Shown here in pieces: positions 7,960 to 16,310 of a DNA stretch of 32,979 nt. The stretch is from Cellulomonas sp. ACRRI. GTDB lineage: Bacteria > Actinomycetota > Actinomycetes > Actinomycetales > Cellulomonadaceae. Location of the stretch: assembly GCF_022346185.1 (NCBI RefSeq), contig NZ_JAKRMS010000033.1, positions 1 to 32,979 of the forward strand. The letters are read 5' to 3'. A program made the position numbers and the translations under genes. Each line of letters begins with the position of its first letter. Position 1 is the stretch's first letter. A model generated the notes under the pieces. That model saw nothing but the letters and a program-made list of their open reading frames with translations. It did no database searches and was not told the DNA's origin.

Positions 7960-10153
7960 CCCCGCGCGCGGCGGCGCCGCCGGTCCGGGGCAGGGGGTCC
8001 CGGGCCGACGGCGCCGCGCCCCAGCGTGCCAGGTCGAACGAGGCGGCGGGCCGGTTCAGCGTGAACTCCTCCGCGCCCCGCGCGAGCTCGGCGGCGACGT
8101 CACCCAGGGTGATGACGGCCTGCCGCACCTCGGCGGCGCCGTCGAACGCCCGGCCGGCCGCCTGCGCGACGTCCGCCGCGCTGCCCGCGATGTCGGTCGT
8201 GCTCTCGGCGGCGACCACCAGGTTGCGCTCGATCTCGGACGTCGTGGCGGTCTGCTCCTCGACCACCGCGGACACCGCGCCCTGCAGCCCGTCGACCGTC
8301 GCGACGGCCCGGGAGATCCGGGACACCGACTCCTGCACGTCCGCGGCGTCCCGGGTGACGGCCTCCAGCACCGGGGCGATGGTGCCGATCGCGCTGGACG
8401 TCTGCTGCGCGAGGTCCTTGACCTCGCCCGCCACCACGGCGAACCCGGCCCCGGCGCTGCCCGCCCGGGCGGCCTCGATGCTCGCGTTCAGCGCCAGCAG
8501 GTGGGTCTGGCCGGCGATGGTCGTCACGGTGTCGAGCACGGCCGCGATCTGGCCCGTCGACGCGGCGAGCCGGTCCGCCGCCGCGGCGGCCTCCGCCGTG
8601 ACGCCCACGGCCTGCGCCGCCTCGCCCGAGGCCGCGGTCACGTCCTGCGCCACCGACTCGATGGACGCGCGCATCTCCGTCATCGCCGCGGTCACGGTCT
8701 GCACCTCGGTGCTCACCACGGAGGCGGAGCCGGCGACGACCTCCGCGCGGGACACCGTCCGGCCCGCGGCCTCCTCCAGGGTCCCGGACGACCCGTCCAG
8801 CCGGCCCGCGGTGCCGCGGACGGCCTCGGCGCCCTGGCGCATCCGGGTGAGCGCGGCACGCATCGCGTCGATGGCCTCGCCGAGCGCGGCACCCATCACG
8901 CCGATCTCGTCCCGGCCCTCGCCGCGCACCTCCACCGACAGGTCCCGGTCGGCGACCCGGCGCAGCGCGGTGGTGAGCCGGCCGACCCGGGCGACGACCC
9001 GGCCCGAGATCCACACCACGAGCGCGACCGCCGCCGCGGCGACCACGAGCCCGACGACCAGCAGCGTGAGCATGAGCGTGCCCGCGCCGGACTCCAGCTC
9101 GGCGGACACCGCACGCAGGTCGGCGTCGAAGCCCCACGCGGCGACGGTCCAGCCCCACGGCGCGTACCGGGCGAGCTGCACCGTGGCGGCGCCCGCCTCG
9201 CCGAGGTCGACCCGCTCGGTGGCCGTCCCGCCCTCGCCGAGGTCGGCGGCCGCGTCGACCAGCCGGGACGCGTACGCCTCGCCGGCGGCGTCCACCGAGC
9301 CGGCGGCGTGCCCCGCCTGGGCGCCCGGCGGCGGCACGACCCACTGCCCGTCGGCGTCGGCGACCGTCAGGTAGCCCGCCTCGCCGACGGCCACCTCGGC
9401 CAGCGCGGCGCGCAGCGGCGCGTCGACCTCCGTCTGCGGGACGCCGACGAACAGCGCACCCACGACCTCGTCGCCGACCTGCAGCGGCGCGTACGCCGTG
9501 ACGAACGGCCGCCCGACGACGTTCGCGGTGCCGTAGTAGGCCTCCCCGGCGAGGAGCGAGGCGACGACCGCGTTCGGGCTGCCGTCGGCGGCGGTGGCCC
9601 CGATGGCGGTGCCGATCACGCGTTGCCCGTCCGCGTTCGTCACGCTCGTGGCCACCCGCAGCATGTCGCCGTCCGGGTTCACCCGCTGGAACACCGTCAC
9701 CGAGGCGCCCAGCAGCGCCGTGATGTCGTCGACGACCGGGACCGGGGTCGCGGGGTCGGTGGTGCGCCCGAGCCAGGTGCCGCCGACCTGGAGCCGGGGC
9801 AGGTCCACCTCCTCGGTCGCGCCGGTGCCCTGGTCGGTGACCGTCCAGTGCTCGGGGGCGCCGAAGGAGACCTCGCCCGCCTGCGCGAAGGTCTGCTGGG
9901 CGACCCGGAGGCTGGCCGCCATCCGGTCGGTGACCGTGGCGACCTGCGTCTCCACCATCGCCACCGCCTGCTGGGTGGTCTGGGACATCGAGTCGCGCAT
10001 CAGGCGGTCGACGTCGTCGCCAGCCTGGGAGGCGAGGCCGGTCACCTGCCACCCGCCGACGGCGGTGAGCAGCGCGGCGGTCACGGCGACCGCGCCGGCT
10101 CCCGTCGCGACGAGCTGGGCGCGCAGGCTGGTGCGCAGTCGGGGCAGGGGCAC
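7898..10153 (-). CDS. Methyl-accepting chemotaxis protein with Cache sensor and HAMP
   Basis: This 751-residue transmembrane receptor would sense an extracellular ligand and control the CheA kinase. Layout: first membrane helix at about 12-36; an extracellular region of about 310 residues that looks like a Cache_3/Cache_2-type sensor; second helix at about 355-380 ([20 protein letters not shown]); HAMP; then a long Ala/Glu/Val-rich cytoplasmic coiled coil with the conserved hairpin tip [20 protein letters not shown] at about 545-565. The GTG start has AGGAG six bases upstream. No other chemotaxis or flagellar gene is nearby, so it is an orphan receptor. The last 50 or so residues are Pro/Arg/Gly-rich, carry no receptor signature, and end inside the antisense of fumC, which looks like run-on after loss of an earlier stop. 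Confidence 0.92.
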   Translation of the reverse strand: MPLPRLRTSLRAQLVATGAGAVAVTAALLTAVGGWQVTGLASQAGDDVDRLMRDSMSQTTQQAVAMVETQVATVTDRMAASLRVAQQTFAQAGEVSFGAPEHWTVTDQGTGATEEVDLPRLQVGGTWLGRTTDPATPVPVVDDITALLGASVTVFQRVNPDGDMLRVATSVTNADGQRVIGTAIGATAADGSPNAVVASLLAGEAYYGTANVVGRPFVTAYAPLQVGDEVVGALFVGVPQTEVDAPLRAALAEVAVGEAGYLTVADADGQWVVPPPGAQAGHAAGSVDAAGEAYASRLVDAAADLGEGGTATERVDLGEAGAATVQLARYAPWGWTVAAWGFDADLRAVSAELESGAGTLMLTLLVVGLVVAAAAVALVVWISGRVVARVGRLTTALRRVADRDLSVEVRGEGRDEIGVMGAALGEAIDAMRAALTRMRQGAEAVRGTAGRLDGSSGTLEEAAGRTVSRAEVVAGSASVVSTEVQTVTAAMTEMRASIESVAQDVTAASGEAAQAVGVTAEAAAAADRLAASTGQIAAVLDTVTTIAGQTHLLALNASIEAARAGSAGAGFAVVAGEVKDLAQQTSSAIGTIAPVLEAVTRDAADVQESVSRISRAVATVDGLQGAVSAVVEEQTATTSEIERNLVVAAESTTDIAGSAADVAQAAGRAFDGAAEVRQAVITLGDVAAELARGAEEFTLNRPAASFDLARWGAAPSARDPLPRTGGAAARGVRPSGGSCSAGRAPRRAAPR

Positions 10154-10217
10154 GGTGGTCTCCTGGGCCGAGGGCGGGCGCCGGTCGGCCGGGTGGGCCG
10201 CCGGCGGTGTCGCCGAC

Positions 10218-10246
10218 CCATCGGGGGGACCTCGGTCCGATGTGAG
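10218..10246 (-). promoter_or_regulatory. Possible sigma-28/FliA-like promoter of the chemoreceptor
   Basis: On the minus strand CTCA (10246-10243) and CCGATGG (10224-10218) occur about 70 bp before the chemoreceptor start. They resemble the two boxes of motility sigma factor promoters (TAAA, about 15 bases, GCCGATAA), but the 18-base spacing is long and the -10 is imperfect. The call is supported mainly by the nature of the downstream gene. Confidence 0.25.
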
Positions 10247-10337
10247 CGGTCACAGGGGTGGAAACCCGGTGTCGGGGGCGAACTTCACCCGGGAACGGGC
10301 TGCGTGCGGGCGGGCGACCTGCTCCTGCCCCGCGCCC

Positions 10338-10823
10338 TCAGTCCCCGCCCTCGACCCGGACCAGCACCCGGGACAGCAGCGCGGCGAGCGCCTCGGCCTC
10401 CCCCGGCCCCAGACCGCCCAGGGCCTCCGCCTCCCGGGCCAGGTGCTCCGGCATCAGCCGGTCGACCGCGGCGCGGCCCTCGGCCGTCAGCTCGAGCAGC
10501 ACGCCCCGGCGGTCCCGGTGCGGGATCGCGCGGGCCACCAGCCCCGCCCGCACCAGGGTGTCCGCGCGCTTGGTGATCGCGGCCGGCGACGCGGCGGTGA
10601 TCGTCGACACCTCGGCGGCGCGCAGCGCGCGGCCGGCGCGACGCAGCGCGCACAGCACGTCGAACTCGCCGCGCGTCAGCCCCGCCGCCGCGAGCGCCGC
10701 CTCCGCGCGGGCGTCGAGCAGCGCGGCGATCCGGGTGATCCGGCCGGCCACGGCGATCGGCGCGACGTCGAGCCCCGGCGCCTCGCGCGCCCAGTCCGCG
10801 CGCAGGCGGTCCACGCTGTCCAC
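10338..10823 (-). CDS. MarR-family transcriptional regulator
   Basis: This 161-residue winged-helix regulator has the MarR layout: N-terminal dimerisation helix, a helix-turn-helix around residues 50-85 (LTRGEFDVLCALRRAGRALR then AEVSTITAASPAAITKRADT), a wing with the family's DRRG motif (HRDRRGVLLELT), and a C-terminal helix. MarR proteins usually repress until a small phenolic or other ligand binds. The GTG start is divergent from an FUSC-type membrane protein, and the 73-bp gap holds a 26-bp near-palindrome, so it probably represses both that gene and itself. Ligand unknown. Confidence 0.92.
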   Translation of the reverse strand: MDSVDRLRADWAREAPGLDVAPIAVAGRITRIAALLDARAEAALAAAGLTRGEFDVLCALRRAGRALRAAEVSTITAASPAAITKRADTLVRAGLVARAIPHRDRRGVLLELTAEGRAAVDRLMPEHLAREAEALGGLGPGEAEALAALLSRVLVRVEGGD

Positions 10824-10854
10824 GCCGCCACCCTACCCAGCGTGAGTTGCTTCA

Positions 10855-10880
10855 CGAATCATTTACCGGTGAACGATTCG
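10855..10880. promoter_or_regulatory. Palindromic operator between MarR regulator and FUSC gene
   Basis: The half-site CGAATCATTTACC (10855-10867) and GGTGAACGATTCG (10868-10880) form a contiguous inverted repeat in which 11 of 13 positions pair. Size and position fit a MarR dimer site covering the promoters of both divergent genes. The stretch is also the only AT-rich patch in the gap. The sequence is seen directly; binding by this MarR is inferred. Confidence 0.6.
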
Positions 10881-10896
10881 GTGGGAGGATGGCGGG

Positions 10897-12060
10897 GTGC
10901 ACCGCCTGTCCCTCGCCGCCGCCCTCCTGCACCCGTCCCAGCTCCGCGCCGCCGTGCGGCCGCACCGGGGCGGGCCGAGCGTCCGGGACCAGCTGGGCGG
11001 GGCGCTGCGGTGCGGGGCGAGCGTCGCCCTCGCGTTCCTGGCCGTCGCCGTCATCGGCCGGCAGGACCTCGCCGGGTACGCCTCCCTCGGGGCCCTGGCC
11101 TCGCTCTACGGGCGGTCCAGCGGGTACGCCTGGCGGTCGCGGCTGATGGCGCTCGTCGGCGCCGCGCTCACCGTCGCGGTGGCCGCGACGTCCGCCCTGG
11201 CGGCGGCGGGGACGCCGGTCGTCGCCGAGCTGGCGCTGCTCACGGTGCTCGCGGCGGGCGCGACGGCCGGGGCCGTCGCGCTGCGCACCGGCCCGCCCGG
11301 CGCCACCATCCTGGTGTTCGCGGCCGGGGCGGGCACCGCACCGGTGCTCGGTGCGGGCGACGTCCCGGCCCGCGCGGCCGCCGTCGCGGGCGGGGCGCTG
11401 CTGGCCTGCCTCGTCTGCAACGCCGGCTGGGTGCTGGACCGTCGCCGCAGCCGGCCGACGGAGCCCGCGCCGCGGGTGCGCGACGTCGCGCGCGCCGGGA
11501 CGGCAGGCGGCGCGGCGCTCGCCCCGACCGTCTCCGTCGCGGTGGCCGCCGCGCTCGCGGGGACCGTCGCGTCGGCCGCCGGCTGGGGCCACCCGGCCTG
11601 GGCCGTCATGGGCGCCGCCGCGGTCCTGCAGGGCGCGCACGTGCGGCACATGGGCGTCCGGGCCCTGCAGCGCGCCGCCGGGACGGCCGCCGGCGTCGCG
11701 ATCGCGCTGCCCCTGCTCGGGGCGCACCTGCCGTTCTGGGCCGTCGCGGCCCTGGTCGTCGTGCTGCAGACCGCCACCGAGCTGGTGGTCGCCCGGCACT
11801 ACGGGGTCGCGATGCTCACCATCACGCCGATGGCGCTGCTCATGACGTCGCTCGGAGCGCCGCTGGACCCGGCCCGGCTGGCGCTGGACCGGGCCCTGGA
11901 CACCGCGGCCGGGGCACTGGTGGGGCTGGTCGTGGCGGTGCTGGCGGCGCGGCCGGAGCCCGCGGAGCCGGGGCACGCGGTCCCGGCCCCCGGCGCGGCG
12001 GCGGCGCGGCAGGAGCCGCTGGCCCCCGCCGCGCCGTCGCCGTCGTCGCCCGCCCGCTGA
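10897..12060 (+). CDS. FUSC/ArAE-like integral membrane protein, probable exporter
   Basis: This 387-residue protein has two clusters of hydrophobic helices separated by a charged linker (around residue 185, with RRRSRPTEPAPRVRD), the layout of fusaric-acid-resistance/aromatic-acid exporter proteins. The second cluster carries the FUSC-like pattern WAVMGAAAVLQGAHVRHMGV and, further on, LVVARHYGVAMLTITPMALL. The tail is Ala/Pro-rich and probably disordered. It is shorter than classical ArAE pumps and resembles the compact actinobacterial FUSC proteins. GTG start with GGAGG eight bases upstream. Control by the divergent MarR regulator would fit efflux of aromatic acids or another toxic small molecule. 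Substrate unknown. Confidence 0.78.
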   Translation: MHRLSLAAALLHPSQLRAAVRPHRGGPSVRDQLGGALRCGASVALAFLAVAVIGRQDLAGYASLGALASLYGRSSGYAWRSRLMALVGAALTVAVAATSALAAAGTPVVAELALLTVLAAGATAGAVALRTGPPGATILVFAAGAGTAPVLGAGDVPARAAAVAGGALLACLVCNAGWVLDRRRSRPTEPAPRVRDVARAGTAGGAALAPTVSVAVAAALAGTVASAAGWGHPAWAVMGAAAVLQGAHVRHMGVRALQRAAGTAAGVAIALPLLGAHLPFWAVAALVVVLQTATELVVARHYGVAMLTITPMALLMTSLGAPLDPARLALDRALDTAAGALVGLVVAVLAARPEPAEPGHAVPAPGAAAARQEPLAPAAPSPSSPAR

Positions 12061-12080
12061 GCCCCGCGGGACCGGCGGCG

Positions 12081-13424
12081 TCAGAGCTCGATGCCCTCCA
12101 GCATCTCCGTGACGAGCGCCGCGACGGGCGACCGCTCGGACCGCGTCAGCGTGACGTGCGCGAACAGCGGGTGCCCCTTGAGCGCCTCGATCACCGCCGC
12201 GACGCCGTCGTGCCGGCCGACCCGCAGGTTGTCCCGCTGCGCGACGTCGTGCGTGAGCACCACGCGCGAGCTCTGCCCGATCCGGGACAGTACGGTCAGG
12301 AGCACGTTCCGCTCGAGGGACTGCGCCTCGTCGACGATCACGAACGCGTCGTGCAGCGACCGCCCGCGGATGTGCGTCAGCGGCAGCACCTCCAGCAGCT
12401 CGCGGTCCATGATCTCCTCGACCACCTCGCGGCTGACCACCGCGCCCAGGGTGTCGAACACCGCCTGGGCCCACGGGTTCATCTTCTCGGCCTCGCTGCC
12501 CGGCAGGTAGCCGAGCTCCTGGCCGCCCACCGCGTACAGCGGCCGGAACACCATGACCTTGCGGTGCTGCCGGCGCTCCAGGACCGCCTCCAGCCCCGCG
12601 CACAGCGCGAGGGCCGACTTGCCGGTGCCGGCGCGGCCACCCAGCGACACGATGCCGACCGACTCGTCCATCAGCAGGTCGATCGCGATCCGCTGCTCCG
12701 CGCTGCGGCCGTGCAGGCCGAAGACGTCCTGGTCGCCGCGCACCACCTGCACGTGCTTGTCCGCCGTCACCCGGCCGAGCGCCGAGCCGCGCGGGCTGTG
12801 CATCACCAGGCCGGTGTGGGTCGGCAGCGTCGGGGCGTCGGGCAGGTCGGCCAGCGGCAGCGACTCGTGCTCCCACAGGTCGGCCATCTGCTGCTCGGTG
12901 AGGTCGAGCGCGTCCATGCCGGTCCACCCGGAGTCCACCGCCAGCTCGTGCCGGTACTCCTCGGCGCGCAGGCCGATCGCCGACGCCTTGATCCGCATCG
13001 GCAGGTCCTTGGACACGACGGTGACGTCGTGGCCCTCCGCCGCGAGGTTGGCGGCGCACGCGAGGATCCGGGTGTCGTTGTCGCCGAGCCGGAAGCCCGC
13101 CGGCAGCACCTGGGGGTCGGTGTGGTTGAGCTCGACGCGCAGCGTGCCGCCCTGGTCCCCGAGGGGGATCGGCGTGTCCAGCCCGCCGTGCGCGACCCGC
13201 AGGTCGTCCAGGAGCCGCAGGGCCGCCCGGGCGAAGTAGCCGAGCTCGGCGTGGTGCCGCTTGGCCTCGAGCTCGGTGATCACCACGACGGGCAGGACCA
13301 CGTCGTGCTCGGCGAACCGCGTGATCGCCCGCGGGTCCGACAGGAGGACGGAGGTGTCGAGGACGTGCGTGCGGCGCCCCTCCGGCTGGTCGGTCGGGGC
13401 GGCGGTTCCCAGCTTGCTGACCAC
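12081..13424 (-). CDS. PIN domain-PhoH family ATPase (PhoH2 type)
   Basis: This 447-residue fusion joins an N-terminal PIN-like RNase domain (about 18-150) to a C-terminal PhoH/RecD-like ATPase. PIN acidic residues are visible in [16 protein letters not shown] and GDNDTRIL. The ATPase half has Walker [13 protein letters not shown] (about 255-266) and Walker [11 protein letters not shown] (about 356-365), plus a conserved [13 protein letters not shown] block. Characterised PIN-PhoH proteins are ATP-dependent RNA helicases and ribonucleases, so a role in RNA turnover is likely. The GTG start has GGAGGGAG upstream. It ends 20 bp from the convergent FUSC gene. An unusually long, structured 5' region precedes it. 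Confidence 0.9.
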   Translation of the reverse strand: MVSKLGTAAPTDQPEGRRTHVLDTSVLLSDPRAITRFAEHDVVLPVVVITELEAKRHHAELGYFARAALRLLDDLRVAHGGLDTPIPLGDQGGTLRVELNHTDPQVLPAGFRLGDNDTRILACAANLAAEGHDVTVVSKDLPMRIKASAIGLRAEEYRHELAVDSGWTGMDALDLTEQQMADLWEHESLPLADLPDAPTLPTHTGLVMHSPRGSALGRVTADKHVQVVRGDQDVFGLHGRSAEQRIAIDLLMDESVGIVSLGGRAGTGKSALALCAGLEAVLERRQHRKVMVFRPLYAVGGQELGYLPGSEAEKMNPWAQAVFDTLGAVVSREVVEEIMDRELLEVLPLTHIRGRSLHDAFVIVDEAQSLERNVLLTVLSRIGQSSRVVLTHDVAQRDNLRVGRHDGVAAVIEALKGHPLFAHVTLTRSERSPVAALVTEMLEGIEL

Positions 13425-13616
13425 GGCAGGCTCCCTCCGGCGCTGCTCAGCGCCGAGTCGGACCCCTCGCGCCGGACCCGCGGGTCCTGCGGCGCTCGGT
13501 GACGGGACGAGGGCGGCCGGCCACGGAGGGCCAGGACCGGCCCTCCCCCCGGAGCGGGTGCTCCATGCAGCTGGCCTCCCGGGGGCGGCGGGTGCCGCCC
13601 GTTGCTCCGGACGCTA
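13425..13616 (-). ncRNA. Hairpin-rich 5' leader of phoH, candidate cis-regulatory RNA
   Basis: The 316-bp gap before phoH is the largest in the window. On the minus strand a TAGCGT -10 candidate (13616-13611) would start a transcript near 13604. From there to the ribosome-binding site five hairpins follow: stems 13594-13600/13583-13589 (7 bp), 13560-13564/13551-13555 (5 bp), 13539-13546/13525-13532 (8 bp), 13482-13495/13469-13479 (GGACCCGCGGGTCC core plus GCGCC/GGCGC), and 13449-13454/13439-13444 (6 bp), the last abutting GGAGGGAG. Hairpins are common by chance at this GC content, and I match no riboswitch consensus I know. Confidence 0.35.
13447..13566 (-). CDS. Possible 39-residue upstream ORF in the phoH leader
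   Basis: An ATG at 13566 is preceded by GGGAGG with an eight-base spacer and opens a frame of 39 codons ending 22 bp before the phoH start. The product would be very basic (starting [12 protein letters not shown], ending [10 protein letters not shown]), with no domain or membrane segment. It overlaps three of the leader hairpins. It could be a leader peptide whose translation affects phoH, or a chance frame: in high-GC DNA Arg/Gly/Pro-rich frames are common. The good ribosome-binding site is its only real support. Confidence 0.25.
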   Translation of the reverse strand: MEHPLRGEGRSWPSVAGRPRPVTERRRTRGSGARGPTRR

Positions 13617-13740
13617 CGCCGCGCCTCCGACACGTCGGCGTGCGCGACACGCCGCCGGTGTGATCCGCAACACGATGTTCACCCGGCGGTCGTCACCGGG
13701 TCGCCCGGGCCGCTCCCGGCGGCGGCGCCCGGGCGGGGCG

Positions 13741-14502
13741 TCACTGGCCGTGCCGGCGCTCCCGGGCGGCGTAGTCGCGGACCGCGCGCAGGAAGTCGAC
13801 CCGCCGGAAGTCCGGCCAGTAGACCTCGCAGAAGTAGTACTCGGAGTGCACCGACTGCCACAGCATGAAGCCGCCGAGCCGCTGCTCCCCCGACGTGCGG
13901 ATCACCAGGTCGGGGTCGGGCTGCCCCTTGGTGTACAGGTGGTCGGCGATGTGCTCGACGTCGAACGTCGCCGCGATGTCGTCCAGCGTCGCGCCCTCGG
14001 CGGCCCGCTCGCGCAGGTACGACCGCACCGCGTCCGCGATCTCCCGGCGGCCGCCGTAGCCGATCGCGACGTTGACGTGCAGGCCGCGCACGTCGGCCGT
14101 GGCGGACTCGGCGTCGCGCAGCGTCGCCCGGGTGTGCTCCGGGAGCAGGTCCAGCGAGCCGACCGCCTGCAGCCGCCAGCGCCGGGTGGCCGCGAGCTCG
14201 CGCACGGCGTCCTCGATGATGCCCAGGAGCGCGTCCAGCTCCTCGGGATCGCGGCTCAGGTTGTCCGTCGACAGCATCCAGAGGGTGACGACCTCGACGC
14301 CGACCTCCTCGCCCCAGGCCAGCAGGTCCGCGATCCGGTCCGCCCCGCGCCGGTGCCCGGTCGCGGTGGACTCGCCGAGCTGCCGCGCCCACCGCCGGTT
14401 GCCGTCCAGGATGACGCCGACGTGCCGCGGGACCCGGTCGCGGGGCAGCGAGGCGGCGAGGCGGCGCTCGTACAGCCCGTAGAGCGGGTGGGGCAGGCGC
14501 AC
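13741..14502 (-). CDS. uppS: Cis-prenyl (isoprenyl) diphosphate synthase, UppS family
   Basis: This 253-residue cytosolic transferase condenses isopentenyl diphosphate in cis configuration to make polyprenyl diphosphates for cell-wall carriers. The family motif HVGVILDGNRRWAR (about 27-40) has the catalytic Asp at 33. The downstream blocks LWMLSTDNLSRDPEE, the C-terminal PDLVIRTSGEQRLGGFMLWQ and YSEYYF-like HSEYYFCEVYWPDF are present. The GTG has AGGAGA upstream. The gene is divergent from trhA, as Rv1086 is from Rv1085c in M. tuberculosis. Rv1086 makes short Z,E-farnesyl diphosphate rather than a long chain, so this copy may do the same; product length cannot be read here. Confidence 0.92.
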   Translation of the reverse strand: MRLPHPLYGLYERRLAASLPRDRVPRHVGVILDGNRRWARQLGESTATGHRRGADRIADLLAWGEEVGVEVVTLWMLSTDNLSRDPEELDALLGIIEDAVRELAATRRWRLQAVGSLDLLPEHTRATLRDAESATADVRGLHVNVAIGYGGRREIADAVRSYLRERAAEGATLDDIAATFDVEHIADHLYTKGQPDPDLVIRTSGEQRLGGFMLWQSVHSEYYFCEVYWPDFRRVDFLRAVRDYAARERRHGQ

Positions 14503-14629
14503 GCGCGGGTCTCCTCATCATGGGCGGCTGGCGTGCTCACGCTACCGCTCGCGAGCGGCCCGGCACCGCGCGTCCCGCGCTCCCCCCGAGGAGGATGGGT
14601 GAAGGCCGTGCGACCGGTGCCGGGCCCTC

Positions 14630-14669
14630 AACCTACGCACCCGTAACCTACGCATTCGTAGGTTAGGCT
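14630..14669. promoter_or_regulatory. TAACCTACG-CATT-CGTAGGTTA operator and promoter, trhA/uppS
   Basis: A perfect inverted repeat, TAACCTACG (14644-14652), CATT, CGTAGGTTA (14657-14665), sits in the trhA-uppS divergent gap. The left half-site is duplicated 15 bp upstream (AACCTACGCA at 14630-14639 and 14645-14654). TAGGTT and TAGGCT hexamers overlapping the right arm could be a -10 for trhA, and TAGGTT also reads on the minus strand. The layout suggests a dimeric repressor, TetR type in size, controlling trhA and perhaps uppS. Confidence 0.6.
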
Positions 14670-14744
14670 CGGCGGCGTCGCGCGCCTGCCGCGACGCCGC
14701 ACCGCCGGTGCGCCGCACCACCGCGAGCACGAGGGAGGACCCGC

Positions 14745-15416
14745 GTGGACGTCACCGAGACCGCCGAGCAGATCGCCGACGCCGTCAAGCCCCGGTTGCG
14801 CGGCTGGATCCACGCGGGCATGTTCCCGGTGGCGACCGTGGCCTCGGTGGTGCTGGTCGTGCTCGCCCCCACGGCGCCGCTCACGATCGCCAGCGCGGTC
14901 TTCGGGCTGGCCGCGATGCTGCTGTTCGGCACGAGCGCCGTCTACCACCGCGGCACCTGGTCCCCGCGGGTCGCCGCGGTCCTGCGCCGCATGGACCACA
15001 CCAACATCTTCCTGGTGATCGCCGGCACGTACACGCCCCTGGCGGTCGCGCTGCTGCCCGCGTCGACCGCCCGGACGCTGCTGATCATCGTGTGGACCGG
15101 CGCGCTGGTCGGCCTGCTCGCGCGCGTGTTCTGGCTCGGCGCGCCCCGCTGGGTCTACGTGCCGGTGTACGTCGCGCTCGGCTGGGTAGCCGTGTGGTTC
15201 CTGCCCGCGTTCGGGCGCGCCCCCAACGGCGGCGCCGAGGTGGTGTGGCTCGTCGCCCTCGGCGGCCTGGCGTACACGGTCGGCGCGGTCGTCTACGGGC
15301 TCAAGCGACCCAACCCCAGCCCGCGGTGGTTCGGGTTCCACGAGGTGTTCCACGCGCTCACCGTCGTCGGGTTCTCCTGCCACTACGCGGCGGCGGCCCT
15401 GGCGGTCCTGCGCTGA
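14745..15416 (+). CDS. trhA: Hemolysin III/TrhA family membrane protein (PAQR)
   Basis: This 223-residue protein has seven predicted membrane helices and the PAQR-family residues: SAVYHR after helix 2, MDHTNIF before helix 3, and HEVFHALTVVGFSCHYAA in the last helix, which supply the His/Ser/Asp zinc site known for the family. Bacterial members are linked to membrane fatty-acid homeostasis rather than hemolysis. GTG start with GGGAGGA five bases upstream. It is divergent from uppS and followed after 29 bp by the alarmone synthetase, so those two are likely co-transcribed. The upstream palindrome implies dedicated regulation. Confidence 0.9.
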   Translation: MDVTETAEQIADAVKPRLRGWIHAGMFPVATVASVVLVVLAPTAPLTIASAVFGLAAMLLFGTSAVYHRGTWSPRVAAVLRRMDHTNIFLVIAGTYTPLAVALLPASTARTLLIIVWTGALVGLLARVFWLGAPRWVYVPVYVALGWVAVWFLPAFGRAPNGGAEVVWLVALGGLAYTVGAVVYGLKRPNPSPRWFGFHEVFHALTVVGFSCHYAAAALAVLR

Positions 15417-15445
15417 CCCCCTCTTGGGGCAACTACGGTGGAGAC

Positions 15446-16228
15446 ATGACCGGCACCGTGCAGCGCACCCCCGACCCCTCGGCCCTGCCCGACCCGGCCG
15501 AGCTCCGCACGCTCATGCGCGACATGCGCCGCCTCGCGCTGACGTACAAGTTCGGCATCGACGAGGTCATGACCAAGATCGCGATCCTGCGCGACGAGTT
15601 CCGGCACATGGCCAACTACAACCCGGTCGAGCACGTCGGCTCCCGGCTGAAGTCGTTCGAGTCGATCGTGGCCAAGTGCCGGCGCAAGGGCATCCCCCTG
15701 ACGCCAGCCGACGTCCAGGCGCAGATGTTCGACGTCGCCGGCGTCCGGGTGACCTGCTCGTTCGTCTCGGACATCTACCGGGTGCGGGACATGCTCGTCG
15801 GGCAGGCCGACCTCACGCTGCTCGAGGAGCGCGACTACATCGCGCACCCGAAGCCCAACGGCTACCAGTCGCTGCACCTCATCGTGCAGGTGCCGGTCTA
15901 CCTGTCCGACCGCGTGGAGCAGGTGGTCGTCGAGATCCAGCTCCGCACCATCGCGATGGACTTCTGGGCGAGCCTCGAGCACAAGATCTTCTACAAGTAC
16001 GGCCGGCAGGTGCCCCGGCACCTCACCGACTCCCTCAAGCTCGCCGCCGACGTCGCCGCCCAGCTCGACGCCTCGATGGAGCGGATCCACGACGAGGTCC
16101 GCGCGCTCGCCGGCGACGACGAGGCGGTCGAGCACGCCGAGGCGGTGCTCACGCCCGAGGAGCTGCTCCGCACGTTCTGGCCCCCGCCGGACCCGAGCCT
16201 CGACGCGGAGGGCCGTCCGCGGGGCTGA
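15446..16228 (+). CDS. Small alarmone synthetase, RelA/SpoT synthetase domain only
   Basis: This 260-residue protein transfers pyrophosphate from ATP to GDP/GTP to make (p)ppGpp. It carries only the synthetase domain: no HD hydrolase, TGS or ACT domain, as in RelP/RelQ-type enzymes. Visible blocks are VGSRLKSFESIVAKC, DVAGVRVTCSFVSDIYRV (with the metal-binding Asp), RDYIAHPKPNGYQSLHLIV (substrate loop) and the VEIQLRT strand with Glu, followed by MDFWASLEHKIFYK. The ATG has GGTGGAG just upstream. It follows trhA by 29 bp, so its expression may answer to the same operator. A hydrolase elsewhere in the genome would be needed to remove the product. Confidence 0.92.
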   Translation: MTGTVQRTPDPSALPDPAELRTLMRDMRRLALTYKFGIDEVMTKIAILRDEFRHMANYNPVEHVGSRLKSFESIVAKCRRKGIPLTPADVQAQMFDVAGVRVTCSFVSDIYRVRDMLVGQADLTLLEERDYIAHPKPNGYQSLHLIVQVPVYLSDRVEQVVVEIQLRTIAMDFWASLEHKIFYKYGRQVPRHLTDSLKLAADVAAQLDASMERIHDEVRALAGDDEAVEHAEAVLTPEELLRTFWPPPDPSLDAEGRPRG

Positions 16229-16310
16229 CCCGCCGGAACCGGCCACGCCGGAGCCCTCGACCCGGCAGACTCGTCGCGGACCAGCACCGCGAGCCAGGGG
16301 GCACGAGCGC

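Noticed and set aside
13628..13656. CCGACACGTCGGCGTGCGCGACACGCCG as a possible further copy of element C
   Set aside because: It contains GACACGTCG but lacks the outer-stem partner and the GGCTGCC flank. CGGCGTG/CACGCCG forms only a short hairpin of a kind common in this DNA.
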